Shown here: positions 6,633-14,582 of the stretch, one piece after another
How the letters are laid out: each line of letters starts with the position of its first letter
Position numbering within the stretch: the stretch's first letter is position 1
DNA from: Alphaproteobacteria bacterium
GTDB lineage: Bacteria; Pseudomonadota; Alphaproteobacteria; CACIAM-22H2
Direction of reading: 5' to 3'
Length of the DNA: 37,798 bases
Assembly (NCBI GenBank): GCA_016793045.1
Contig: JAEUKZ010000226.1
Coordinates: forward strand, 1-37,798
The notes under the pieces: model-generated
What the model was told of the DNA's origin: nothing
Databases searched by the model: none
The model's input: the letters and a program-made list of their open reading frames with translations, nothing else
Translations under genes and position numbers: made by a program

Positions 6633-7496
6633 ATGGGGCGCAGTTTCTGGCGGGGCCTGTTTTTCGCCGGCGGGTTCGCGGCGACGTGCGCGGCCGGGCC
6701 CGCGACGGCGCAGACCTGGGAAACCGTCGGCCGGCCGAGTTCCGGCCCGCCGCAGGTTTTCGGCGGTGCCGCGAACGGCTGCATTGCCGGTGCGGTGCAA
6801 TTGCCGCTCGAGGGCCGCGGCTATCAGGCCGTGCGCGTGTCGCGCAACCGCTATTGGGGCCATCCCGATACGGTCGAGTTCGTCGTCGATCTCGCCGCGC
6901 AGCTCGCCCAGCGCGGCTTTCCGGCCATCTATGTCGGGGACATGGGCCAGCCGCGCGGCGGGCGCATGCCCTATGGCCATGCCAGCCACCAGAACGGGCT
7001 CGACGTCGACATCTGGTTCAACCTGCGCCCGAAGGCCCCCTTGCCGGCGGCCCAGCGCGAGGTGATCGAGACGCCGTTGCTGGTCCGGCGCGATCGCACG
7101 ATCGACTATGGCGAGTTCGACCGCCGGCATGTCGAGATGCTGCGGATCGCAGCGACGCAGCCGCGCGTCGAGCGCATCTTCGTGAATTTCGCCATCAAGC
7201 GCGAACTGTGCAACATCGTCACCGGCGACCGCCGGTGGCTGCAGCGCATCCGGCCGTGGTACGGCCACGACGAGCATTTCCACGTCCGTATGGCGTGCCC
7301 GGCCGGCAGTCCGGGCTGCGTGCGCCAGCCGGCCCTGCCGCCGGGCGACGGCTGCGACGAACTCGAATCGTGGTTCCGGCCGCCGCCGCCCCAGGTCGCC
7401 GTTGCAACGAGGGTGCGCCCGCGTCCGCGTCCTCCGGCGCCGCCGCAATGCGCCGCGGTGCTGCGCGGCATCGTGCCGGCGTCGCTGGCCCGCTGA
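6633..7496 (+). CDS. mepA: Penicillin-insensitive murein endopeptidase MepA
   Basis: A 287-residue periplasmic zinc endopeptidase that cuts the D-Ala-mDAP cross-links of peptidoglycan. A signal peptide covers about residues 1-27 (cut after PATAQ). The zinc and active-site residues of the LAS-type fold are visible: MPYGHASHQNGLDVDIWF contains H119 and D126, and PWYGHDEHFHVRMACP contains the histidines near 212-217. Length is close to that of E. coli MepA, with a Pro/Arg-rich C-terminal tail. It follows the unknown exported gene by three bases. Four bases separate it from the convergent ABC exporter gene. Confidence 0.94.
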   Translation: MGRSFWRGLFFAGGFAATCAAGPATAQTWETVGRPSSGPPQVFGGAANGCIAGAVQLPLEGRGYQAVRVSRNRYWGHPDTVEFVVDLAAQLAQRGFPAIYVGDMGQPRGGRMPYGHASHQNGLDVDIWFNLRPKAPLPAAQREVIETPLLVRRDRTIDYGEFDRRHVEMLRIAATQPRVERIFVNFAIKRELCNIVTGDRRWLQRIRPWYGHDEHFHVRMACPAGSPGCVRQPALPPGDGCDELESWFRPPPPQVAVATRVRPRPRPPAPPQCAAVLRGIVPASLAR

Positions 7497-7500
7497 CGAC

Positions 7501-10500
7501 TCAGCCGGCGGCGCGGCCGCGCGCCGCACCGCCCTGACGGTTGACGAGATGGGCGTAGAGGCCGCCGCGCGCCAGCAGTTCGGCGTGGCTGCCGGACTCG
7601 CGGATGCGGCCGTCGTCGATCACCGCGATCAGATCCGCATTGCGCACCGTCGACAGGCGATGCGCGATCACGACCGTCGTTCGGTCGCGCATCAGCAGCG
7701 ACAGCGCCTCGCGTACCGCGGCCTCGCTCGCGGCGTCGAGATGCGACGTCGCCTCGTCGAGGATGAGGATGCGGGCGTTGCGCAGGAAGGCGCGGGCGAT
7801 CGCGACGCGCTGGCGCTGCCCGCCGGAAAGCTGCACGCCGCGTTCGCCGACGCGCGTCGCCAGCCCCTCGGGCAGGCTGCGCACGAAGTCGCCGAGCGCC
7901 GCGCGGTCGAGCGCCTGCAGCACCTCGTCGTCGCCTGCCTCGGGACGGGCGAGCCGGACGTTGGCGGCGAGCGTGTCGTTGAACAGATAGGTGTCCTGCG
8001 CGACCAGCGCAATCTGGCGGCGCAGTGAATCGAGCGCGAAGTCGCGCAGATCGACGCCGTCGATGCGGATGGCGCCGATCGCCGGATCCCAGAAGCGAAG
8101 CAGCAGATTGGCGAGAGTCGTCTTGCCGGCGCCCGAGGGGCCGACCAGCGCCACCATCGACCCCGCCGCGATGTCGAGGCTCACGTCGGTGAGGGCGGGC
8201 CGCCGGCGCCCGGGATAGGTGAAGCCGACCTGAGCGATTTCGATCCGCGACCCGCCCGGCGGCTCCGCGGGCGTGCGCGGGCCGTCGACCACCGCCGGCC
8301 GCTCTCCGTGGACCACGGCGAGCCGCCGCGTCGAGGCGATCGTATCGGCGAGCTGGCGGCCGACCTGCGCGATCTCCGAAACCGGCAGGAATGCCGAGCC
8401 GGCGACGAGGATCAGCAGCGGCAGCACGGCCGGCTCGAGGCCGCCGTCGCGGATCAGCAGCGCGCCGGTAACCGCGACCGCGAGCATGCCGAGGCCGGTC
8501 GCGACCTCCAGCGCCGCCGACTGGCGCGACAGGTCGGCGAGCAGGGCGATGCGGTCGCGCTGGTAGCGCTCGACGTCGCCGAGAAAGCTCGCGCGCCGGC
8601 GCGCGAGGGCCTGGAAGGCGACCAGCTCGCCCAGGCCCTGGATCGTGTCGGCGACATGCGCGCTCATCGCGCCCAGTCCTTCGCGCGCACGCGCGCCGAG
8701 CGCGTCGATGCGGCGCCGCCCGTGCACCGGCGACAGCGCTGCATAGAGCAGGAAGGGGGCGAGGGCGAGCGCGACCGGCCAGGCCAGCAGCGCGAGTGCG
8801 AGGATGACCGCCGCGGGAACGAGGATGGCGACGAAGGCCGGCGCAATGGTGTGGGCGAAGAAGTATTCGACGGTCTCGATGTCCTGTGCGGCCAGCGCGA
8901 CGAGATCGCCCGAGCGCCGTCGCGCTAGATAGGCCGGAGCCAGCGAGTCGAGCTTCTGGTAGAGCGCGATGCGCATGTCGGCGAGGAGCCGATAGGCCAC
9001 GTCGTGGGCGAGCCACGATTCCAGCCAGTGGAGCAGGCCGGCGAGCGGGGCAACGATCGCCAGCGCCAGCAGCAGCGCGCCGGTGTCCGTGCCGCTGCGC
9101 ACCGCGGCGACGATCAGCGCGCCGATCACGCCGATGGCGACCATCGCGGCGACGCGGCCGATGCTGAACGCGATCGTGGCGCCGACCTGGGTCCGCCATG
9201 GCCGCACGATCGCAAGCAGGCTCGCGAACGTTGCGCGCCAACCGATCCGTTCGGCGGCCTCCGCGGGCGTTTCTTCGAGGGTGCCGGCACCGTCTGCATC
9301 GCGCGTGCCGGCGGGGGCTTCAAGCCGGTCGGCGAGGATGACGTCGACGGAGTCGGCGGCGGCATCGGCCTGCGCACCCATGAGGCGGCGGTAGGGTCCG
9401 TCGCGCGCGATGAGGTCCTGGTGGCGACCGCTCTCGACGACGCGTCCCTGGTCGAGGACGAGGATGCGATCGGCGTCGATCACGCTCGACAGGCGATGGG
9501 CAAGGATGATGGTCGTGCGGCCGCGCATCAGCCGGTCGAGGGCGGCCTGGATCAGCGCCTCGCTCTCGGCGTCGACCGACGACAGCGCCTCGTCGAGGAT
9601 GAGGATCGGCGCATCGCGCAGCAGGGCGCGCGCGATCGCGATGCGCTGGCGCTGGCCGCCGGAAAGCCGCGCGCCGCGCTCGCCCACCGGGGTCGCATAT
9701 CCCTGCGGCAGCGCGGCGATGAAATCGTGCGCGTTGGCGGCGCGCGCGGCCGCCTCGATCTCGCCCGGCGTTGCGTCGGGCCGGCCGAGCCGCAGGTTGT
9801 CCTCGATCGTTCCATGGAACAGCGTCGTGTCCTGCTGAACGACCGCGATGGCCCCGCGCACGGTCTCGGGATCGAGCGTCGTCACGTCGTGGCCGCCGAT
9901 GCGCACGGTGCCGCGCTGCGCGTCGTGCAGGCGCAGGAGCAGCCGCACGATCGATGACTTTCCGGCGCCGCTGGGGCCGACGATGCCGACGCGCTCGCCG
10001 GCCGCGACGGTGAAGCTGAGGCCATCATGCGCGGCGCCGCGTCCGCCGGGATAGGCGAAGCCCACAGCCTCGAACGCGATCGTCGGCTTGAGCGACGCGG
10101 CCGGTGTGCCGCTGCCGGCCGTGGCCGGCACGGCGGTGGCGAGCAGGGCATTGATGCCCTCGGCGGCCGATTGTCCGACCATCCCGCGATGGAGTACGGC
10201 GCGCAGGTCGCGCAGCGGGCGGAACAACTCGGTCCCCGCCATCAGAACGACCAGGAGCGCCTCGAGCGACATCTGGCCCTGCGAGACGCGGGCGGCGCCG
10301 AGCGCGAGCGCTGCCGCCGCCCCGACCGCCACGCCGAAGTCGGTTACGCCGCGCGTCATCAGGCTCGTCGACAGCACCCACATCGTGGTGTTCGACAGCG
10401 CACGGGCGCGCGCCGCGAGCTTGCGGCCGAAACTGCCGCTCTGGCCGAACGCCTTGAGCGTCGGCAGGCCCTGCATCGCGTCGAGGAATTCCTCGCCGAA

Positions 10501-11079
10501 GGTCTTGAACGCGTGCTGCCGGGCCAGTCCGGCGCGCTTGTCGAGGCGGTGGAAGATCAGGGGCAGGAACAGCGCAAGCAGCGCGAAGCCGAGCAGCACG
10601 GACGCGACGGGAACATCCCACCATGCGATCACCGCGAAGATCGCGATCGGGACGAGCGCCGCGACGCAGAGCTGCGGCACATACTGGCCGAAGAAGGTCT
10701 GGAGCTGTTCGACCCCGTCGACCATCGACAGCATGACGCCGCCGGTCCGGTCGGCCGCGAACCAGGCGGGGCCGAGCGCGACGATCTTGTCGTAGATCTC
10801 GCCGCGCAACCGCGTCTGCACTGCAGCCGCAGTCGCGTTGGCGACCAGTGTGCGCGCATGGTCGAGCGCACCGCGCAGGACGACCGAGGCGGCGATCGCG
10901 GCGACCAGTGCCGCGCTTGCTTCGAGCGAAGCGCCCTCGAACAGTCCTGCGAGCAGCATGCCGAGAAGGACGAAGCGCGCGAAGCCCGCCGCCGTGGCGG
11001 CCAGGCCGAGCGCGATCGAAAGCGCGATGCGTCCGCGCAGTCCTTGCGTCGCCGCCCAGAGATTCCGGTCGAAGTACAT
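7501..11079 (-). CDS. Single-chain double ABC exporter (CydDC-like, two TMD-NBD halves)
   Basis: A 1192-residue protein holding two complete ABC exporter halves in one chain. Half 1: membrane helices about 15-300, NBD about 333-570 with GPSGAGKSS (368-376), LSGGQRQR (472-479), Walker B ILILDEA and H-loop LAHRLSS. Half 2: helices about 615-920, NBD about 960-1185 with GPSGAGKTT, LSGGQRQR, ILILDEA and IAHRLST. Both NBDs keep the catalytic Glu, so both can hydrolyse ATP. The first membrane domain resembles CydD (FFGQYVPQL). CydDC exports cysteine or glutathione and is usually two proteins; other fused exporters move siderophores or peptides. ATG 11079 has GGGA just upstream; a longer frame to 11199 encodes only leader. 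A Fur-like box covers the probable promoter, which hints at an iron-linked role. Confidence 0.88.
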   Translation of the reverse strand: MYFDRNLWAATQGLRGRIALSIALGLAATAAGFARFVLLGMLLAGLFEGASLEASAALVAAIAASVVLRGALDHARTLVANATAAAVQTRLRGEIYDKIVALGPAWFAADRTGGVMLSMVDGVEQLQTFFGQYVPQLCVAALVPIAIFAVIAWWDVPVASVLLGFALLALFLPLIFHRLDKRAGLARQHAFKTFGEEFLDAMQGLPTLKAFGQSGSFGRKLAARARALSNTTMWVLSTSLMTRGVTDFGVAVGAAAALALGAARVSQGQMSLEALLVVLMAGTELFRPLRDLRAVLHRGMVGQSAAEGINALLATAVPATAGSGTPAASLKPTIAFEAVGFAYPGGRGAAHDGLSFTVAAGERVGIVGPSGAGKSSIVRLLLRLHDAQRGTVRIGGHDVTTLDPETVRGAIAVVQQDTTLFHGTIEDNLRLGRPDATPGEIEAAARAANAHDFIAALPQGYATPVGERGARLSGGQRQRIAIARALLRDAPILILDEALSSVDAESEALIQAALDRLMRGRTTIILAHRLSSVIDADRILVLDQGRVVESGRHQDLIARDGPYRRLMGAQADAAADSVDVILADRLEAPAGTRDADGAGTLEETPAEAAERIGWRATFASLLAIVRPWRTQVGATIAFSIGRVAAMVAIGVIGALIVAAVRSGTDTGALLLALAIVAPLAGLLHWLESWLAHDVAYRLLADMRIALYQKLDSLAPAYLARRRSGDLVALAAQDIETVEYFFAHTIAPAFVAILVPAAVILALALLAWPVALALAPFLLYAALSPVHGRRRIDALGARAREGLGAMSAHVADTIQGLGELVAFQALARRRASFLGDVERYQRDRIALLADLSRQSAALEVATGLGMLAVAVTGALLIRDGGLEPAVLPLLILVAGSAFLPVSEIAQVGRQLADTIASTRRLAVVHGERPAVVDGPRTPAEPPGGSRIEIAQVGFTYPGRRRPALTDVSLDIAAGSMVALVGPSGAGKTTLANLLLRFWDPAIGAIRIDGVDLRDFALDSLRRQIALVAQDTYLFNDTLAANVRLARPEAGDDEVLQALDRAALGDFVRSLPEGLATRVGERGVQLSGGQRQRVAIARAFLRNARILILDEATSHLDAASEAAVREALSLLMRDRTTVVIAHRLSTVRNADLIAVIDDGRIRESGSHAELLARGGLYAHLVNRQGGAARGRAAG

Positions 11080-11116
11080 GCCGTTCCCGCAAAGCCTCCA
11101 CGCCAAATGGCCCCGT

Positions 11117-11133
11117 CCCCACGCAGAGTGGGG
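11117..11133 (-). other. Hairpin in the ABC exporter mRNA leader
   Basis: A 6-bp stem CCCCAC / GTGGGG with a five-base loop lies about 40 bases before the start codon of the fused ABC exporter. It would form in the 5' leader of that mRNA if transcription starts near 11215. There is no U-tract, so it is not a terminator by itself. Confidence 0.35.
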
Positions 11134-11220
11134 CGGCGTGGCAATCCCGATCGGCGACGAAATGGTGGGCCGGCGCGCTGGCCCCAATCCCGCGCGCAAG
11201 CCTTCGTCCCCAGAGCCGAG

Positions 11221-11249
11221 AGGCTAGCCTAATTGAGAATGATTCGCAA
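11221..11249 (-). promoter_or_regulatory. Probable promoter of the ABC exporter overlapped by a Fur-like box
   Basis: On the minus strand TTGCGA (11249-11244), 17 bases, then TAGCCT (11226-11221) form a plausible -35/-10 pair about 140 bases before the exporter ATG. Over the -35 and spacer lies a 17-bp near-perfect inverted repeat at 11233-11249 (TTGAGAAT, G, ATTCGCAA; one mismatched pair). It fits the 7-1-7 form of Fur-family iron boxes. Binding there would block RNA polymerase, so iron-dependent repression is the natural reading, but it is inference. Confidence 0.5.
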
Positions 11250-11279
11250 CGTATCCGCCGCCTCGGCGGCCAGCGGCCG

Positions 11280-12041
11280 TCAATAGACCCAGGTGCGCAC
11301 CGGGCCGGTGTCGACGTGGATGTAGCGCTGGCCGCGATACGAGCCGACGCCGCCGTAGCGTATGCCGCGCGCGACGCGCACGAGCTGGCCGGAACTGCGC
11401 GAACGCGTGGTGATGTCCACCGCCATGCCGCGGGTATGGAAGCTGTTCTCGGCGACGCCGCTGCTTTGCATGTAGAGCTGGAAGTTCGTCTCCGGCGAGC
11501 GGAAGCCGCTGACGATCTGGAACGGCTCGCGCAGCCGCAGCCGCGCCTGCATCTGCGACAGCAGGTCGAACAGCCGCGGGTCGATCCGCGCGATGGCACC
11601 GGAGCGATGGTCGCGCAGCAGCACGTTGAGCTGGCGCAAACCGGCGGGGACGTGGCGACCGCCCTGCCAGTACACCCCGTTGAAGCTCTCGCCGGTGTGA
11701 ATGTTCGTGATCCACAGGCGGCGCACGCCGCCGCGTGCGGCAGGTTGGCGGCGCGCCTGCTGTCCGCGCGCCTGGGCCTGCGCCTGATCCTGGGGCCGCG
11801 TCCTCGGCTCGGGCGCTGCCGGGCTCGCGCTGCGCGGCGTCGCGGGTGTGGCGGCTTCCGCGGTTGCCGGCGCGACCAGCGCCGCTGCCCCCGCCGCGCC
11901 GGCGAGGGCGAAAAGTCCGCGGCGCGACAGGACGGGACCGTCGCCGGGAACGACGTCGAAATCCTTGGTGATGCGCGGGCCGCGGCGGTCGCCCAAGGCC
12001 GTCGCCCGGGCGGCGAGACAAAGCAGACAGCTACACTCCAC
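11280..12041 (-). CDS. DUF882 (M15-type) murein endopeptidase, MepK/YcbK-like
   Basis: A 253-residue exported protein. The twin-arginine motif SRRGLFALAG (39-48), followed by a hydrophobic stretch and an Ala-x-Ala site, suggests Tat export. A low-complexity Ala/Gln/Arg linker leads to the DUF882 peptidase domain (about 108-253). The zinc ligands of the M15/LAS fold are clear: H202 and D209 in FHTRGMAVDI, and H242 in YIHVDTG. E. coli MepK (YcbK) of this family cuts 3-3 mDAP-mDAP cross-links and sits beside an L,D-transpeptidase gene of the YcbB type, exactly as here. The start is a GTG at 12041 with GGGAG eight bases upstream; it gives an unusually long N-region before the twin arginines, so a later non-ATG start is possible. 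Confidence 0.86.
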   Translation of the reverse strand: MECSCLLCLAARATALGDRRGPRITKDFDVVPGDGPVLSRRGLFALAGAAGAAALVAPATAEAATPATPRSASPAAPEPRTRPQDQAQAQARGQQARRQPAARGGVRRLWITNIHTGESFNGVYWQGGRHVPAGLRQLNVLLRDHRSGAIARIDPRLFDLLSQMQARLRLREPFQIVSGFRSPETNFQLYMQSSGVAENSFHTRGMAVDITTRSRSSGQLVRVARGIRYGGVGSYRGQRYIHVDTGPVRTWVY

Positions 12042-12197
12042 GCCGCATACTCCCGGGGTCAGCGCGGCGCTTGCCGACGCATCGGGTCGGACTCGCCGCT
12101 AGGGGCCGCGCGCGCCGAACTCTGCCCAAAGGGCCCTGCGCTGACAATCGATTTTCCGGGCGATGCGCGCCGTCGCCAGTCGGGCGCCGCTCGGGCG

Positions 12198-14021
12198 TCA
12201 TGCGCCCTGGGCGACGACGGCCACGGGGCGCTGCTCCTGCGCCCGGGTGATCTGCTGGTCGATGTTGTAGATGTCCTCGCGGAACTGGATGTCCCCGTCG
12301 GCGTTGACCCAGCTCGTGATGTACGTCATCTGCACCGCGATCGGGCGCGCGACAGGCACCGAGCGGCGGATGTCGCCCGTGCCCATGGTCTCGCGGATCG
12401 TCTGCTGGGTCCACTCCGGCGCCCGGTTCCGCCGCAGCACGTACTCGACCATGTCGACCGGCCGCTCGAGGCGGACGCAGCCGGAACTTAGGGCCCGCAT
12501 GTCGCGCGCGAAGTAGTGCCGGTCCGGCGTGTCGTGCATGTAGATGTCGGGCGTGTTGACGAGCGTGAGCCGAAGCTGGCCGAGCGCATTGCGCGGGCCG
12601 GCCTCCTGGCGGACCATGAAATTGAACCGGTCCGGACGGACGGCGCGCCAGTCGTAGTTGACGATGTCGATTTCTTCGGCGGCATTCGACCAGCCGCGAT
12701 AGACGCGGAAGCCCTTGTCGACCATCTCCTGCGGGTTGCGACGCAGCCGCGGCAGCAGGTCCTCGCGCGACAGCTTGAGCGGCACCGTCCATGTCGGATT
12801 GAAAATGATCTCGACGACGCGGCTGGTCAGCAGCGGGGTCGGCCGCGCCTCGCGGCCGACGACCACGTTCATGGCGAGGACCTCCTGCGGGCCCTCGAAC
12901 ACGCGCACGCGATATTCGGGAATGTTGACGACGATCTCGGTCGCGTCGCCACGCGCGGGCATCGCGCGCAGGCGGTCGAGATTGACCAGGATCTGCTGCA
13001 CCCGCCATTCCGCGGTCTGGTTCAAGGAGCGCACCGTCAGGCGGCCGATGCGGGCATCGTCGCCGATGCCGTGACGGCGCTGGAAACGCTTCACCACGTC
13101 CTGCAGGGCGGCGTCGTAGACGTTGTTGCCCTGCGGGCCTTCCGCGGCGGCGCCGTCGACGACGGCCAGGCGGGCGCGCACGGCGCCGACGCGCGGATCG
13201 GTGGCGCCGGGCTCGATCGTCGGCCCTTCGGGCACGGTCGGCCAGCCGCCGGCCGCAGCGATCTCGCGCGCCCGGCGCAGCGCCCCGACGAGCAAGGCGT
13301 ACTCGGGCGTCTGCGGTGCGAGGCCGTGCAGAAAGGCGGCCGGATCGTCCGCCGCCGCGGCAGCCGCGAGCGTCGCGCGGCCGTCGACGGCGCGCGCCTG
13401 GGGCCGAATCTCTGCCGGCAGATTGAGGGTGGACACACGCCCGCCCTGCATGTCGATGCCGAAGCGCAGGACCGCGCGGGCCATCGCCAACTCGAACTGG
13501 GCGATCCGCTGCGGTTCGGTGGCCTGCGACAGATCGCGCAGGTCGCCGAGCCGGTAGTCGGTCGGGCTGAAGCCGAATTCGGCCGAGCGCTCGATCAGCG
13601 CGATCACGCCCTGCGCGCGCGCGCCGACGATGCCGTCGTTGAGCCATGCCGGCGCGTAGCCGCGCTCGCGATAGAGCCGGCGCAGCACCTCCGTCACCGC
13701 GGCGTCGGCGCGGTTGGCCGGCCCAACCGCGGTCGGCGCACCGAGCGCCGCCTGGAGCGCCGTCGCGATCGGAAGCTCGGACGGGGAGAGGTTCTCGGCC
13801 AGCGGACCGACGGCTGTGACCTCGGCGGCGGACGCACCGGCATGGAGGCTGGTCGGCGTCGGCGGCGCGATGCGTTCGACCTGCCGGGGTGCGGCCTGAC
13901 GGCGGGCAGGCTGGGCATGGGCGAGGTCGGCACCCAGACCGGCGAGGGCGATGAGACTGACAAGGAGCCCGCGGGCCACCGCAATTCCGTGCGGAGCCGC
14001 CTGCAGCAAGCGCGACGTCAT
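12198..14021 (-). CDS. YcbB-type L,D-transpeptidase
   Basis: A 607-residue periplasmic enzyme that forms 3-3 cross-links between mDAP residues in peptidoglycan. A signal peptide covers about 1-36 (cut after LAHA). An N-terminal scaffold domain (about 95-260) is followed by a peptidoglycan-binding domain (about 272-335) and the YkuD catalytic domain (about 362-535). The catalytic motif is complete: HDTP at 496-499 and SSGCVR with Cys515 as nucleophile. Length matches the YcbB (LdtD) family. GGAAAGA stands upstream of ATG 14021. It precedes the MepK-like gene by 156 bases on the same strand, pairing a maker and a cutter of the same cross-link. Confidence 0.93.
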   Translation of the reverse strand: MTSRLLQAAPHGIAVARGLLVSLIALAGLGADLAHAQPARRQAAPRQVERIAPPTPTSLHAGASAAEVTAVGPLAENLSPSELPIATALQAALGAPTAVGPANRADAAVTEVLRRLYRERGYAPAWLNDGIVGARAQGVIALIERSAEFGFSPTDYRLGDLRDLSQATEPQRIAQFELAMARAVLRFGIDMQGGRVSTLNLPAEIRPQARAVDGRATLAAAAAADDPAAFLHGLAPQTPEYALLVGALRRAREIAAAGGWPTVPEGPTIEPGATDPRVGAVRARLAVVDGAAAEGPQGNNVYDAALQDVVKRFQRRHGIGDDARIGRLTVRSLNQTAEWRVQQILVNLDRLRAMPARGDATEIVVNIPEYRVRVFEGPQEVLAMNVVVGREARPTPLLTSRVVEIIFNPTWTVPLKLSREDLLPRLRRNPQEMVDKGFRVYRGWSNAAEEIDIVNYDWRAVRPDRFNFMVRQEAGPRNALGQLRLTLVNTPDIYMHDTPDRHYFARDMRALSSGCVRLERPVDMVEYVLRRNRAPEWTQQTIRETMGTGDIRRSVPVARPIAVQMTYITSWVNADGDIQFREDIYNIDQQITRAQEQRPVAVVAQGA

Positions 14022-14050
14022 GTGGGAATCTTTCCGTTTTTCGTCCGGCC

Positions 14051-14079
14051 TATTTACCTTGTTTTCGCGCCGCGTTCAA
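14051..14079 (-). promoter_or_regulatory. Candidate sigma70-type promoter of the L,D-transpeptidase
   Basis: On the minus strand TTGAAC (14079-14074), 17 bases and TAAATA (14056-14051) lie about 30 bases before the transpeptidase start, in a stretch poorer in GC than its surroundings. Spacing is ideal, but the -10 match is only partial. Confidence 0.4.
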
Positions 14080-14174
14080 TCCGCCACGCCCCGAGGCGCC
14101 CCCGGATTGCCGCCGCCGGATGTGAGCTTGGCGCGAAGATCCCTAACGAATTCGATATGGGCGCGGCCGCCGCG

Positions 14175-14582
14175 CTAAAGGCGGTAGAGCGCGTCGGGAT
14201 CGACCGTGATGTCGACGATGCTGACCAGCCTGCCGTCGCGCAGCGCGCGATAGAAGCAGGTTCGCCGCCCGGTGTGGCAGGCGACGCCGGTCTGGTCGAC
14301 GCGCAGCAGCACGGCGTCGCCGTCGCAGTCGAAGCGGAACTCGACCAGGCGCTGGACCTGACCGGACGTCTCGCCCTTGCGCCACAGTTTGGCGCGCGAA
14401 CGCGACCAATAGCAGACCTCGCCGGTGCGCAATGTCTCCTCGACCGCATCGCGGTTCATCCACGCGAGCATCAGCACCTCGTTGGTGTCGTGCTGCTGTG
14501 CGATCGCGGCGACGAGGCCCTGAGCGTCGAAGCGCAGCGAGCCGAGCACCGCCTCGATGGCGAGCGCGGGCGCGCCGCTCAC
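14175..14582 (-). CDS. hisI: Phosphoribosyl-AMP cyclohydrolase (histidine synthesis)
   Basis: A 135-residue cytoplasmic enzyme that opens the adenine ring of phosphoribosyl-AMP, the third step of histidine synthesis. Family motifs are complete: LMLAWMNRDAV, then CYWSRSRAKLWRKGETSG, the magnesium-binding DCDGD (85-89), and the zinc cysteines C102 and C109 in CHTGRRTC. There is no fused HisE pyrophosphohydrolase domain, as is usual in alphaproteobacteria. No ATG fits; GTG 14582 shares GTGA with the stop of metC, a four-base overlap that indicates translational coupling. No other his gene is nearby. Confidence 0.93.
   Translation of the reverse strand: MSGAPALAIEAVLGSLRFDAQGLVAAIAQQHDTNEVLMLAWMNRDAVEETLRTGEVCYWSRSRAKLWRKGETSGQVQRLVEFRFDCDGDAVLLRVDQTGVACHTGRRTCFYRALRDGRLVSIVDITVDPDALYRL

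Noticed and set aside
11080-11199. Longer N-terminus for the ABC exporter
   Set aside because: The extra 40 codons cover the leader hairpin and show no helix; ATG 11079 has a ribosome site and matches the family start.
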